Assembly: GCA_947579605.1 (NCBI GenBank)
Contig: OX388319.1
Coordinates: 21,155,447-21,219,446, forward strand
Reading direction: 5' to 3'
Origin: Athripsodes cinereus
Taxonomy: Eukaryota; Arthropoda; Insecta; Trichoptera; Leptoceridae
DNA length: 64,000 bases
Part shown: one piece after another, positions 1 through 19,260 of the stretch
Numbering within the stretch: the first letter of the stretch is position 1
Layout: every line of letters begins with the position of its first letter
Made by a program: the position numbers and the translations under genes
Notes under the pieces: model-generated
Database searches by the model: none
Seen by the model: the letters and a program-made list of their open reading frames with translations, nothing else
What the model was told of the DNA's origin: nothing

Positions 1-937
1 ATCTCTTACATATTTTAAAATTTGTGCGGATTTACTTTCTTACAAAAATTCCATTAGAAAATAATTAGTTGTTTCTTCACACAAAACATATTTAATAAAT
101 AAAAAAATGCAATTAAATGCATTTTGAATCAAGATGCTGTATAAGAAATATGAAATTATAAAATGTGTTTACAAATATATTGTCATCAATTAAAAATTTG
201 TTACAAAAACATCATTTCCCAAATACATAGAAAATATACTTCATAGAAAGGTATTAATTAATAATAAAGATAAAACACTAAACATAAACTGAAGAATAAA
301 ACAATACAGTAACACAATGTACGTTTTTCTTCATACATGGAATTGCACAGTTTGCAAAAATAGGTACATATAATACAATAATAATATATATCTAATTATG
401 TAATTATGTATATTATCATTAGAGACTAATGTACTATTTCATGAACATAATGTTTTATATATTCATATTATTTTTTATGTATATCAACAATAATAATAAT
501 AATAATCTATTACATGAATTAATTTGTTAATAGTGTACCTACTAATGTTACATGTTACAATCTAAATGTATTCATAGTATGTATAGTTATATAGTCAAAA
601 CAACATCCAGTCACATTTACATATTATTTTTACGTAAAAGTCATTATTGTTTTTAAATTGTTAATCATCATCTCCTCTCTCACTCTGCATGCTCACGTAG
701 TTATTATTATTACAGTCATCATGAACACTTATTACAATTATTTTGACAGAGAGAGAGCGAGAGAGTATTACAAATTTCGTGGTACGGACACGAGTTACGA
801 CAATTTCACGAGTATGGCGGCGGCGGCGTATTTATTATAATTATACGGTTATCGCGGGATTACTTGATGAGCTGTATGGCGCTCTTTGAGCGCCTGAACA
901 TCTTGGCACCCCTTGCAGGGGGTGCCGGAAGCTCGTG
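1..937 (-). other. 3' UTR and downstream DNA of the GRK gene
   Basis: This sequence follows the GRK stop codon on the minus strand. It is AT-rich with no coding potential. The minus strand has an AATAAA at 829-834, about 105 nt after the stop, which could be a polyadenylation signal, and an ATTAAA near 89-94. A short CpG-containing stretch with a GGC run lies near 780-860. Which poly(A) site is used cannot be told from sequence alone. Confidence 0.55.
878..926 (-). promoter_or_regulatory. Two adjacent GC-rich hairpins in the GRK 3' UTR
   Basis: Two perfect stem-loops lie 12-60 nt after the stop codon. One has an 8-bp stem (905-912 with 919-926, GGCACCCC/GGGGTGCC) and a 6-nt loop. The other has a 7-bp stem (878-884 with 888-894, GGCGCTC/GAGCGCC) and a 3-nt loop. 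They stand out in AT-rich surroundings. A role as an RNA-structure element in the mRNA is inference only. Confidence 0.5.
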
Positions 938-8981
<8,044 letters not shown>

Positions 8982-9445
8982 CTGAAATCAAAACAAACAC
9001 CATTGCATCGTTAATATATAAAATAGTTTCACAAAAAAAAAAGTTGAATGATTGCCATTTAGAAATTCTGTAATAAAACAAATTTGCAATTTTTTATTAA
9101 CAAATTTTAATATTCTGTAGAACTTCAGCTTTGTATTCGCCTGATAGGAAATCACGTGGTTAGACACTAGATATAAATATGATCGATTTTCTTATAAGTA
9201 TCATTAAAATATTCCAAATATTTAAGGTATAAAATTGCTTTGAGACAGTTAATCACAAAATAATTACAACAGGTACGTCAATCATTTTAGGGTATATTGT
9301 CTTGTATTGTCATTAGTTATATGGAAATATAATTTATTGAAGGAAAGTTAACATACTAGAAAAATATTGAACTAAAATATTTTTCTAAATAAACTTGTAA
9401 AGAACCGCTTGAATTTTGATATAGGTACCTACGATTTTTATACTA
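8982..9445. other. No feature seen (GRK intron)
   Basis: AT-rich DNA directly upstream of the first recognised GRK exon. No further GRK coding sequence is recognised here. Confidence 0.5.
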
Positions 9446-9696
9446 TACTATACCATCACGGCATATTCCACAAGTGGGGCAGCCAGCATACCAGCGGCAT
9501 GTAAGAAACATGCAAGCTGTCCTCCCCGTGCCAATATAAAATCAAGATATTCGGGATGGATGGCAAACCTCATCGCTGAATTTAAGATGTAAAATGTCTT
9601 AATCTTTTCGAAAACGCGTCTTTTACGGGACACTCGAAAACTTACGAGAAGAATTGGAGAGCAATCGACAAAACTTTACCGGGTGCTCCGCGGGAT
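9446..9696 (+). repeat. SINE-like repeat, near full length, reverse orientation
   Basis: The copy starts TATACCATCACGGCATAT, passes through GCATGTAAGAAACATGCAAG and AAGATGTAAAATGTCTTAAT, and ends GGGTGCTCCGCGGGAT. It is the same family as 36334-36596, in the opposite direction. Confidence 0.8.
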
Positions 9697-10264
9697 ATTA
9701 AATATTTAACAAATCGAAAATATTTTTTTCTATGTTGAATTGAATTTCACAGTACCCGATTTTATATTGTAAAAAAGCAATATTTCGAATTACGCGGTGG
9801 TGGATATCTACAAAAGAGATACTTTTATACGGTTAAATAAATCCAATACTTCACTCTGTTCTTGAATTCTTGAATTTCACTCTGTGATTTCAAAACAACA
9901 TAAAGATGTCAATGATAACAATATAATAATCCGGGATTATTCGCAGACTTCTACCTAATAATATAACTATGTATGTAGATATGAAACGGATAGTCATTTG
10001 GCCGGATCACGGCTTAAGACATAACCGGATAATGGCTCAGGATTTCGCCATGTTTGTTTCATGTCTGCACTGTTGTTTTTAGCATGGTAATGTATACAAA
10101 TGTCTTTTTTATGATAATAAAGTTTCTGCTTATCATAAATAGTTTGTCTGTGCGATAGCCGATAGCAGTGGGGTGCTTTCCATATTATGCAAAAAACATT
10201 TTATTGACAAATAAATTTGTACAAAAGGTGTACATATTATTGCCTTGAGCAGTAAAAACATTAT
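9697..10264. other. No feature seen
   Basis: AT-rich sequence without recognised genes or repeats. Confidence 0.5.
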
Positions 10265-10520
10265 AAAGTTGGGTGTCGGTCACACAAAAACGATGATATT
10301 ATAAAATATCTCAAATTCTTATACCAAATTGAAAAGCCTTGTTATTCTTAAATTCCTTTACCAAATTTTAAAAAAATAAAATAAAATTCTAAAGTTGGGT
10401 GTTGCGTGAAATTGTCACCCAAAAATATCGTGAAATATCTCAAATTCCAGTACCAAATTGAAAAGTCTTGTACTTGCTTAAATTCCTATACCAAATTGTG
10501 AAAAAATAAAATTTTATAAC
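10265..10520. repeat. Imperfect tandem duplication, two units of about 128 bp
   Basis: Units 10265-10391 and 10392-10520 both open with AAAGTTGGGTGT and share AAATATCTCAAATTC, TACCAAATTGAAAAG and a TACCAAATT..AAAAAATAAAAT end. Divergence is moderate, so the duplication is old. Confidence 0.75.
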
Positions 10521-10984
10521 ACCAACGTCAATAAAAAAAAATCGAGTCCCACCACTGGTCGATGGGTAGGTATACATTTAATTTGCCTCATTGCATTTTC
10601 CTCGATCAATAAATAAGTTTTTTATTCCATGTACACCTACATACAAAACATTATCCTACGCAGAAGGATTTGGGAGTTAGAAAATAATAAGTAGGTACCT
10701 ACTATTTACCTATAGGTATTTTCAACAAGTCTATTTATAGTATGCGATGACGTACGAGTGTTTTTTTTATTTATTTGAAATAAAATAAAATAAGTTTATT
10801 CACATAGCAGCGATAGCAAAGTAATATGAAACGAACGGACAAAGATAGATTAAACATAATTCCCGAAAATCGTCGTTCAAAATCAAACCATTGAATTGGT
10901 GAATGGTTTCAGTGCGTGAAATATTCAGATTGCGTATTCCTGAAAGGATTTCCACTAATATTATGATCCAGTTTTTACATTTTG

Positions 10985-11395
10985 GATGTGGTTTAAAGAA
11001 AATGAAATTATAAAACAAATGTTTTCTTCTACTATATGTTTTATTGTCTAGAACAGTGGTTCCCAAAGTTGACTGGGCTCCGACTGGGCTTGGGACCCAC
11101 ATTTTAGATTTTTTTTTTTCTCCAAACATTGCTCCAGCAACATTTTTTTTATTCATTTTTTATACAGTAGCAAATCGTTCATTAGGGCCCACTCAATATT
11201 CGTTCACGACCCACTGATGGGTCGCGACCCATAGTTTGGGAAATACTGGTCTAGAGAGATACCTTTCGTCTTGTAAAGACATCTCTAGATAGACGTCTTT
11301 CGTCTTGTAAGTACATTGTCTTGTAACGAAATCTCTACATAGACGTTCTCGGCAATAAAAACAGAAGAAAACATTTGTTTGATTTCATTATGGAA
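10985..11395. repeat. Inverted copies of a short repeat flanking the MITE
   Basis: AACAAATGTTTTCTTCTACT near 11012 is the inverse of AGAAGAAAACATTTGTTTGA near 11364. The second copy, with the following GGAATTCTACTACC, recurs at 63420-63490. It runs into the palindrome-family arm at 11423-11530 and may belong to the same element. Confidence 0.5.
11054..11248. mobile_element. hAT-type MITE, 195 bp
   Basis: The termini are CAGTGGTTCCCAAAG and TTTGGGAAATACTG. The flanks GTCTAGAA (11046-11053) and GTCTAGAG (11249-11256) match at seven of eight positions. The interior has the typical GGGTCGCGACCC core of this MITE type. Confidence 0.85.
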
Positions 11396-11422
11396 TTCTA
11401 CTACCAAAACACTGACACAGTG

Positions 11423-11530
11423 AATTAATTATAAACAAAACACTTATTTATAGTACCTATATCCACTGTGACTTTTTTTTGGACGCGAGCCGGCTTTCAA
11501 GAGTTTCCGCTCTCATCATCAGGCTAGCGA
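11423..11530 (-). repeat. Single arm of a Penelope-like terminal repeat (hammerhead-like core)
   Basis: This copy matches the left arm of the palindrome 32867-33111, starting AACACTTATT and including GGACGCGAGCCGGCTTTCAA. Read on the minus strand, 11481-11522 contains CTGATGA, a short hairpin, GAAA and the palindrome AGCCGGCT. There is no inverted partner here. Assignment to a Penelope-like element rests on the ribozyme-like core and is an inference. Confidence 0.5.
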
Positions 11531-11609
11531 AAAGTTAGCTTTTAATATAATGATACAAATAAGACAGAAGACTTCCATCATATACTGAAACGTCTCGGAG
11601 AGAATTTAT

Positions 11610-11985
11610 TTTTTTATTTTTATTTATTCATTCTTTACACACATTGATAAAAAACAATTACGTAAAAGGTATACATTCAAATCAAATACAATCAATATAC
11701 AGAGGGCGAGTTTATCTCAAAGGCGCGATCTCTTCCAACTAACCCAAAAGTATTAACTTAAAAAAAACATATATTATGATAAAAATAAAATCAATAATCC
11801 AAAACAATTTGGATAAAAAAAAGAGAGAAAAAAAATACATACACACATATATATAAAAAGGGAGAGACTGAAAAAAAAAGATGCAAACATACATGCATAA
11901 AAGGAAAGGTAAAGGGGGGGAAAAGGGGGGGGGGGTTAGGAGTGATGGGTTTCAGGTTTCAGAGGCTGTGTTTGTGGAAATCATT
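11610..11985 (-). mobile_element. LINE 3' end fragment
   Basis: The 3' UTR of the same LINE as 7237-8507, on the minus strand, with the same landmark GGGCGAGTTTATC..AAGGCGCGATC and a TAAA-like tail at the left. It stops shortly after the position matching the ORF2 C-terminus. Confidence 0.8.
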
Positions 11986-12360
11986 TAGTACTAACAAAAT
12001 TTATATTTGGTACTAACAAAAAAAATATTATTGGAGTAGGTATTGATGATTAGAATATATACTTTTTATTTTTCCTTTCTACCATAATAAGCAAAATAAT
12101 TCTAACAGAATGTAAATATCAGAAGAGTACGTAAAATCTTGGATGTCTCTATTTTTTCATGAGGACAAAGTGTTTTTTTTTTAAAGAAAAAGCCAACAGT
12201 ACCGAGACAGTAAAATAATTCATACATCAATATTCAAAAATTAGTTTATGCTACAATAAAGATATCGACCGTCTAGACTTTATAGCGAAAAAACAAATTA
12301 AAGAGGGTAATGTGGTTACTGGTTATAGGTAGGTACACACAGATAGGTCGATACTTATCG

Positions 12361-12400
12361 TCGCTTATCATGTTAACAGTGAGGTTAACATGATAAGCGA
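12361..12400. other. Perfect 17-bp inverted repeat with 6-nt loop
   Basis: TCGCTTATCATGTTAAC (12361-12377) is followed by a 6-nt spacer and its exact inverse (12384-12400). More GTTAAC-type words follow at 12408-12470 and again at 17330-17355, beyond the copia insertion. They are probably parts of one older MITE that copia split. Confidence 0.7.
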
Positions 12401-12490
12401 CTAACGAGTTAACAAACTTATGTTAAATTTGTGATTAACTTTTAACTAACATAATATAGTTTTTGGAAACTGTAACGATACATTCCGTCA

Positions 12491-12714
12491 TGTTAAGGAT
12501 TTATTCCATAGCACACTAATTTTGTCTATGAAATCATAATGTATAGATATCAACTTTTCTTCTTCTTCTTCTGTGCTTAAATCTTGTAAGAATGGACACT
12601 GTATTTTGCTGTGCTCTGTATATTAAAAATAAAACTCAATACTTAAGTAATATAAAATTATATTTTATTTCAAATAAATAAAAGTGAACCTTCAATCCAT
12701 AAAGAACATCAAGA
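12491..12714 (+). repeat. copia 5' LTR
   Basis: 224 bp, starting TGTTAAGGATTTATTCC and ending ACATCAAGA. It is identical to the 3' LTR, with an AATAAA-rich right half. Confidence 0.93.
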
Positions 12715-12728
12715 GGTTATGGTCCCAG
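12715..12728 (+). promoter_or_regulatory. copia primer-binding site
   Basis: GGTTATGGTCCCAG directly follows the LTR. It resembles the copia site that pairs with an internal part of initiator methionine tRNA, as known for Drosophila copia. Confidence 0.6.
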
Positions 12729-12774
12729 TTGCCGTGTTAATAATAAAATCGTAAAAATAACAAAAATTATAAAG

Positions 12775-15700
12775 ATGGCGACAAGTGTGGTGGATTCAAT
12801 TCAACAGCTAAGAGATGGAGTAAATTTTCAAAACTGGAAATATCGACTATTACTCATTTTAGAAGAACAAGGATTGAAGGAAGTGGTAATAAATAATGAA
12901 TATATAGAAAGCAAGAGCGCAGATGCAAAAATTAAAAAAGAAGATGCACGTGCAAAATCTCTGATAGCACGCGGTCTATCAGACAAATACATAGAATATA
13001 TCAAGAAAGCAAACACATCATATGAAATGATGCAGTGCCTGGAGCACATATTTGAAAGAAAAAGTGCATTTAATAAACTATATTTGAGGAAACAACTCCT
13101 AACCTTAAAATGCGGTATGAATGAAAGCCTACAAAAACACTTTCTAAAGTTTGATGCAATCATCAATAAATTACAAAATATGAGCATAAACGAAATGGAA
13201 GAATGTGACAAAATATGCCATCTCCTGTTAACTATCACAACAAAGTACGATAGTGTGGTATCAACAATAGAAACATTAAGCAACGACAAGGAATTGACAA
13301 TAGAATTTGTAAAAAGCTGTCTGCTGGATGCTGAGCTTAAAGTGAAGGAGGAAAAGAATCCAGAAGAAGCAAGTTTCGTGTCGAGAATACCGGTGTGCAG
13401 CCACTGCAGAAAGAGAGGCCACAGAACTGAACAATGCTGGTTTAACCCGGAAAACAAAAAAGGGAAACAACAATTCAAAAAAAGAGGTCACTATAATCAA
13501 ATAAAGAAGAAGACATTCACAAATGTAGCAGTAAAAAACAGGGAAGAACTTTTATTCTCTAATGATTATTATTATACTTATAAAAATTGTAATATAGAAT
13601 GGGTCGTTGACTCGGGGTGTACAGAACATCTCATACAACATGATTATGTAAAATACATGACAGATCTAACAGAGATTGACGATATAAAAATATATGTAGC
13701 TAATGGTCAATATCTAACATCAAATTTGAAGGGTAACATTAAGATGCAGTACAAGGGTAGAAATTTCAGTATGGAAGCATTAGTTGTTAAAAATTTAAAG
13801 TTTAATTTATTGTCAGTAAAGAAAATGGTACAAAAGGGTTATAATGTAATATTTAAAGAGAAATTTGTGCAAATTTATCATCTAAAGTCTAGACAAAGTA
13901 TTTATGGAAAATGTACTGATAAATTGTTTATTTTGCAGATGGAATGCATTAGCGAAACCACAGATACCTGCAATGCAACAGTAAGCTCGATGGATTTGTG
14001 GCACAAGCGACTCGGACATTTGAATAGAAAATCTCTACGTTTAATGAATCTGCCAGTCAGTACAGAACCTTGCTCATCATGTATCGAAGGGAAATCTACA
14101 AGATTACCATTTACAACAACAATAAAAACCAGATCGAGATATGTTGGCGAATTGCTTCACACAGATATATCAGGCCCTATAAATGTGAGTACATTAAATG
14201 ATGAAATTTACTACCAAGTCATAATAGATGATTATTCTCACTTCACACGAGTATACCTTCTAAGAAACAAATATGAAGCTACGGAAAATCTCATTCAATA
14301 TATAAAACAACTGGAAAGACAAACAAATAATAAAGTACGACGTATAAGGTGTGATAATGGAGGCGAATTTAAAAACAAAACAATTTATAATTTTTGTAAG
14401 AATACTGGTATAAGAATTGAATACACGCAACCATATTCTCCACAACAAAACGGAGTAGCAGAACGAATGAATCGAACATTAATGGACAAAGTTCGAACAT
14501 TACTCGCTGAAACAAAATTACCAAAATATCTATGGGGTGAAGCCATATTATGTAGCACATATCAACTTAATCGTTGTCCATCATCAGCAATTAAATATAA
14601 AACTCCTGCAGAAATATTTTTTGGAAATAAAGATCTTGAAAAATTAAAAATATTCGGAAGTAAAGCCTATGTAGTAAAAGTACCGAAGGGAGCAAAACTC
14701 AATGAACGTGCAAAGCAAATGATACTGATAGGATACTCACCAAATGGATATAGACTATGGAATCCAGAGAATAATGAAATTATAATATCAAGAGACGTTC
14801 GAATAGACGAAACAGATTACAAGTATGAAGAAAAACTACAACAAAAGAAATATGATTTAGAAAATGTAAAAGTGATTTTTCCAGATATTTCTCAAGAGAA
14901 ACAATTAGACAGTACACAAGAAACACAATCAGAATCCAACCAAGATACTTCAAATGATACAATTCACTTGGAAGAAAATTATGAGACAGAGGAAGAATAT
15001 CAAGATGCAGAACCGGAGTTGGTGGAAGATGAATATACAACAAAAGCTGGAAGAAAGATTAGTAAGCCATCAAAGTATGATGATTACATAACAAATGCTG
15101 TATATTGCCTATGTACTGGAGAAGAATTAGAAGAACCACAAAATTTTCAAGAAGCAATAAAGAATGAAAAATGGAAAAATGCTATACAAAATGAAATTGA
15201 TGCATTACAAAAATTGAACACATGGTCGGAAACAGATCTGCCAAATGGAAAAAGAGCAATAGATACTAAGTGGATATTTAGAACAAAACAAAATGGAGAC
15301 AAGAAAGCCAGGTTAGTAGCAAAAGGTTTTCAATCACATTGTGATATAAATGTATATTCACCAGTGGCAAGATTATCTACAATAAGATTATTTATTAGTT
15401 ATGCTCTTCAATATAATTTACCTATTAGACAGTTGGATATACCAACAGCATTTTTAAATGGTGAACTTGACACTGAAGTTTACATAAAACCTCCAGAGGG
15501 TTTACAAATTAAAAAGGAAAGAGTCCTTAAATTAAAGAAGGCTCTATATGGATTAAAAGAAGCACCCATATGTTGAAACAAACAATTTAATAAATTTATG
15601 TCAAAATTAGACTTCAAGCAGTCTAAACATGATTTTTGTCTCTACTACAAGGATAATACTTATCTATTAACATTTGTTGATGATATAATTGTTATGGGAA

Positions 15701-16602
15701 ACTATGAAAATGTAATTGAAAAACTAAAAGAAGAATTTAAAGCAAAGGATTTAGGATATTTACAGAATTATTTAGGAATGGAAATAACGAGAAACAAGGA
15801 TCAAATAATTATCTCACAAGAAAAGTTTATTTTAAAGATTTTGGAAAGATTTAATATGAAAAATTGTAACGGAACAAAAACTCCCATGGAAGTAAATTTT
15901 AAAGCAAATATGGAAGACAAGATAATAGATGTTCCATATAGAGAATTGATAGGATGTCTTATGTATCTGTCTACTACAAGCAGACCTGATATAACATATG
16001 CGACATCATATTTAAGCAGATTTTTGGATAAACCAACAGAGAACTTATGGAAAGCTGCAAAGAGAGTATTGAGATATCTAAAATTTACAAGTGAGAAAAA
16101 TATGGTATATGAAAGGAGCAGTTTTAAAAATCAACTAAAAGCATACAGTGACTCAGACTGGGCAGGTGATATATCAGACAGAAAAAGTACAAGTGGGACA
16201 GCCATTCTATTTTGTGGAAATCTGATATCATGGAATTCAAGAAAGCAAGGTGTTGTAGCATTATCTACGGCAGAAGCTGAATATGTCGCGGCTGCCACAA
16301 CTACGTCTGAACTGTTGTATTTGCAAGGTATATTGAAAGATTTCAATTGTGGTAATGTTAATTCATTTCTATTTTTAGATAACCAAAGTACTATAAAATT
16401 AATTGAATCAAATGAAAATAGTAAACGATCAAAACATATTGATATCAAATATCATTTCATTAAAGATAGTTTCAATAAAAGACTCTTTAATATTAATTAT
16501 GTTCCATCAGAACAAAATTTGTCAGACTTATTAACTAAATCGCTTACTAGAGATAAGCATGAATTCTTTGTAGAGTGTCTAGGAATAAGAAATGTAAATT
16601 AA
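12775..16602 (+). pseudogene. copia Gag-Pol polyprotein, one in-frame stop
   Basis: The polyprotein (about 1275 codons) carries, in order, a Gag domain with a CCHC zinc knuckle near residue 208 (CSHCRKRGHRTEQC), an aspartic protease (VVDSGCTEHL, about 275), an integrase with an H-H-C-C finger (about 407-440), a catalytic D (HTDISGP, about 460), DNGGEF (about 525) and the E-containing NGVAERMNR (about 555), a reverse transcriptase with FVDD (about 967), and RNase H (YSDSDWAGD, about 1122). The start ATG at 12775 follows the leader. The frame is interrupted only by TGA at 15574-15576, where related proteins have tryptophan, so a single G-to-A change explains it. Everything else is intact, and with identical LTRs the element looks freshly disabled or dependent on readthrough. 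Confidence 0.93.
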
Positions 16603-16676
16603 GTTTGAATTATTGTTTGTACTATTATTGCCAATATAAATTTTCTTTTGTAAAAGAGAAAAGGAAAATTGATATT

Positions 16677-16685
16677 GAGAGGGGA
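16677..16685 (+). promoter_or_regulatory. copia polypurine tract
   Basis: GAGAGGGGA abuts the 3' LTR and would prime plus-strand DNA synthesis. Confidence 0.75.
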
Positions 16686-16909
16686 TGTTAAGGATTTATT
16701 CCATAGCACACTAATTTTGTCTATGAAATCATAATGTATAGATATCAACTTTTCTTCTTCTTCTTCTGTGCTTAAATCTTGTAAGAATGGACACTGTATT
16801 TTGCTGTGCTCTGTATATTAAAAATAAAACTCAATACTTAAGTAATATAAAATTATATTTTATTTCAAATAAATAAAAGTGAACCTTCAATCCATAAAGA
16901 ACATCAAGA
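16686..16909 (+). repeat. copia 3' LTR
   Basis: 224 bp, identical to the 5' LTR, followed by the target duplication CGTCA. Confidence 0.93.
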
Positions 16910-17159
16910 CGTCAAATCTCGTTATTGTTTCCAAAGGGATCTTCCAGCTAATTTTAAGAGTTTGTTCCACCACCGGTATTAGCTTTCCTGAAAATATGTC
17001 GAGGACCTTTTTTATTTTTTAAACCAGCCTTTTTGCGCCGGGAACACTTTTTAATTCTTTTTAGCTTCTGGAGCTAACTTTTACGACTAAGTGTAACTTT
17101 AGTAACAATTGCACAATATTACAATAATTTGAACGGATTTTGAAATTTAGGTAAACCTG

Positions 17160-17262
17160 TGAAGGATTGCCAAATGTTCTACTCTTTTCGTAAGTTTTTA
17201 AGCGTTCTGTAAAAAGCAGATGTTCGAAAAAATAAAGATATTTTACATCTTCATTTTGGTTA
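17160..17262 (+). repeat. Fragment of the SINE-like repeat
   Basis: 5' half of the family: TTTTCGTAAGTTTTTAAGCG, then GTTCGAAAAAATAAAG and ATTTTACATCT match 36350-36440. Confidence 0.6.
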
Positions 17263-17289
17263 ATTGTGTGAATGTTGCTGATTAATTAA

Positions 17290-17404
17290 TATTAGATGTA
17301 TTGATCAAACATCTACCTACGATTAACGAGTACCGACGTTAACTTTTTTGTTAACGGATTCACAATAAAACAGAGATTTTATTGCATAACGATGCCCAAC
17401 TCAG
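17290..17404. repeat. Right end of a hAT-type MITE
   Basis: It ends ATAACGATGCCCAACTCAG, the inverse of a TTGGGCATCGTTA hAT terminus, preceded by GTTAAC-rich sequence. The left end is not identified but may lie before the copia insertion, around 12361-12480, where similar words occur. Confidence 0.4.
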
Positions 17405-17871
17405 GAGGTATACAATAATAATAATCATATGATTACGTCTCTGTATATCCTAATAAAGGCGTGACAGTTGAAGATTCACGTCATGTTTAGGTGAATGCCG
17501 CGTGAAATCTCACTGCGTCTACCGAAAACAAAAAGACGCCGTTTATTATTACATACCATTATTATCATGTTGCCAAAAGCATAAAAATGACGCCAAAGAT
17601 ATAACGAAAACCATGTAACGATCGTCGACAACGTTTTTATCAATAAACGGAAAATCGCGCGACGTTACATACCTACCTAGCTATCAATATTCGAATATTG
17701 TACAAATACTTTTAAAAACTTAGTTCTTCATACCTAAATGTACGTAGGTATTTCTTTTCATATCTTTCTAATAAAATATAACACAAATTAATAATAATAA
17801 TAATAAACAATATTGTACAAAATATATGGATACAAATGATAAGGTTACATGGTATAAACGAATAATTTTGC

Positions 17872-17965
17872 ACAATGGGCGAGTTTATCGCGGGGACGCG
17901 ATATCTTCCAACTAACCCAAATCATACGTATATTATTAACTTCCAACTAACCCAAATCATACAAA
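17872..17965 (-). repeat. LINE 3' UTR scrap
   Basis: GGGCGAGTTTATCG..GACGCGATATCTTCCAACTA, followed by a local duplication of TTCCAACTAACCCAAATCAT. Same 3' UTR family as 7237-8507. Confidence 0.65.
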
Positions 17966-18233
17966 TCATACGTATATCGACACAGTCAAGTTTAATTCAC
18001 TAAAGAGGAAGCCAGCAATTCATCGAACGTTTTCAATACCTATCTAAAAATAATCTGTGCAACGAAAAGTATCGTATGTTAAAACTGACGATTACCAGAA
18101 ATACGCATATGGAAGAAATCATTTTGTGTACACCTATTAGTGATGCAAAAGCTCTCAATTTGTGTGAAATACAGTTAAAAGCAAGAAATAAGAATATCAG
18201 ATGATAATTTTGTTATGTTTCTTGTACCTTAAA

Positions 18234-18461
18234 GCCGTGGAGCACCCAGAAAAGAATTGGTCTTTCACTTTTTTCAATAAGTTTTCGTGTGTCCTGTTAA
18301 AGGCAGGTGTTAAAAAAAATAAAGACATTTTACATCTCAAATTCGGTGATGAGGTTTCCCACCCATCCTGGATGTCTTAATTTTTTGTTGGCACAAAGAA
18401 GACAGCTGGTCTGGTGGCAACCCCACTTGTAGGATATGCCGTGACGGTCTAGTAGTAGTAG
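18234..18461 (+). repeat. SINE-like repeat with TAG-repeat tail
   Basis: It starts CCGTGGAGCACCCAGAAAAG, contains the GCCACCCATCCTGGATGTCT block, and ends GCCGTGACGGTC followed by TAG repeats. It lacks about 35 nt present at 36334-36596. Confidence 0.8.
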
Positions 18462-18934
18462 TTCTTGTATCTTGCACCTAATACTTAGTGGGTTTATATG
18501 TATTAAAGATTCATTATGATAATGTGTAAATGTTTAAATTATATTTAAAAAAACCGTGGAGTCCTTGAAACAGAATGAGTCTCTAGGTCTTTTCTGTAAG
18601 TGACTATGCTTTATCTCCATACAACATAATCACAATATAGATATTATATTATTATACTATACAGTGCGTGTAGTCCTTACGACGTAGGCTTATGTAAAAG
18701 TAAAAGTACTTACAGAGAAAGTTTCAACAATTTATTCCAAATGAGTTGATCGTAAAAATGGGATTTCAATAAACGAGTCGTAAGTTAAAGATGAAAATGA
18801 AAAAAGTCGTAAAAATAAACAACACGCATATATTATATTCAAATAAAGAACGATTGCTTCACTCTGGAGACCAAAAAGTTATATTTGTATTAGATATCGC
18901 ATATTTATTATAGTGCTCCGTAGTCCCTGATTTT

Positions 18935-19260
18935 TTTTTGTTTATCTGGAAGAGGTAAAAATATATTAGAGGCGTTTGAGATGTGGTCCTATAGAAGAAT
19001 CCTGGGACTATCCTGGAGGAATCACAACTCAAATGATGAAGTTCTTAACACAATCGAAGGAGGAAAGCACCTGCTCAATACCATCTTAGCAAGACGCAAC
19101 AGACGGTTTGGACATAATTATAATGCGTCATAAAAAAACTTTCTACAAGAAATAATGAAAGGGGCGGCTGAGGAGAAAAATCATAGGGGGCGCCCACGCC
19201 GAGAATACCTCGACGGTCTATGCAAGGATATGAGCTGAAAATCGTACAAGGGGCTAAAGA
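18935..19260 (+). pseudogene. LINE ORF2 C-terminal fragment
   Basis: The plus strand encodes FEMWSYRRILGLSWRNHNSN, then GGKHLLNTILARRNRRFGH, and after a break GRPRREYLDGL. This is the standard post-RT region of insect RTE/Jockey-like ORF2 proteins. It contains frame breaks and no RT core. Confidence 0.7.

Larger units (their letters stand above)
12491..16909 (+). mobile_element. Complete copia (Ty1/copia) retrotransposon, 4419 bp
   Basis: Two 224-bp LTRs (12491-12714 and 16686-16909) are identical by eye and flanked by the 5-bp duplication CGTCA (12486-12490 and 16910-16914). The element has a primer-binding site, one pol reading frame broken by a single stop, and a polypurine tract. The LTRs start TG but end GA rather than CA. 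Identical LTRs indicate a very recent insertion. Confidence 0.95.

Noticed and set aside
10800..11156. 118-residue minus-strand frame
   Set aside because: It crosses the edge of the MITE at 11054 and has no recognisable domain.
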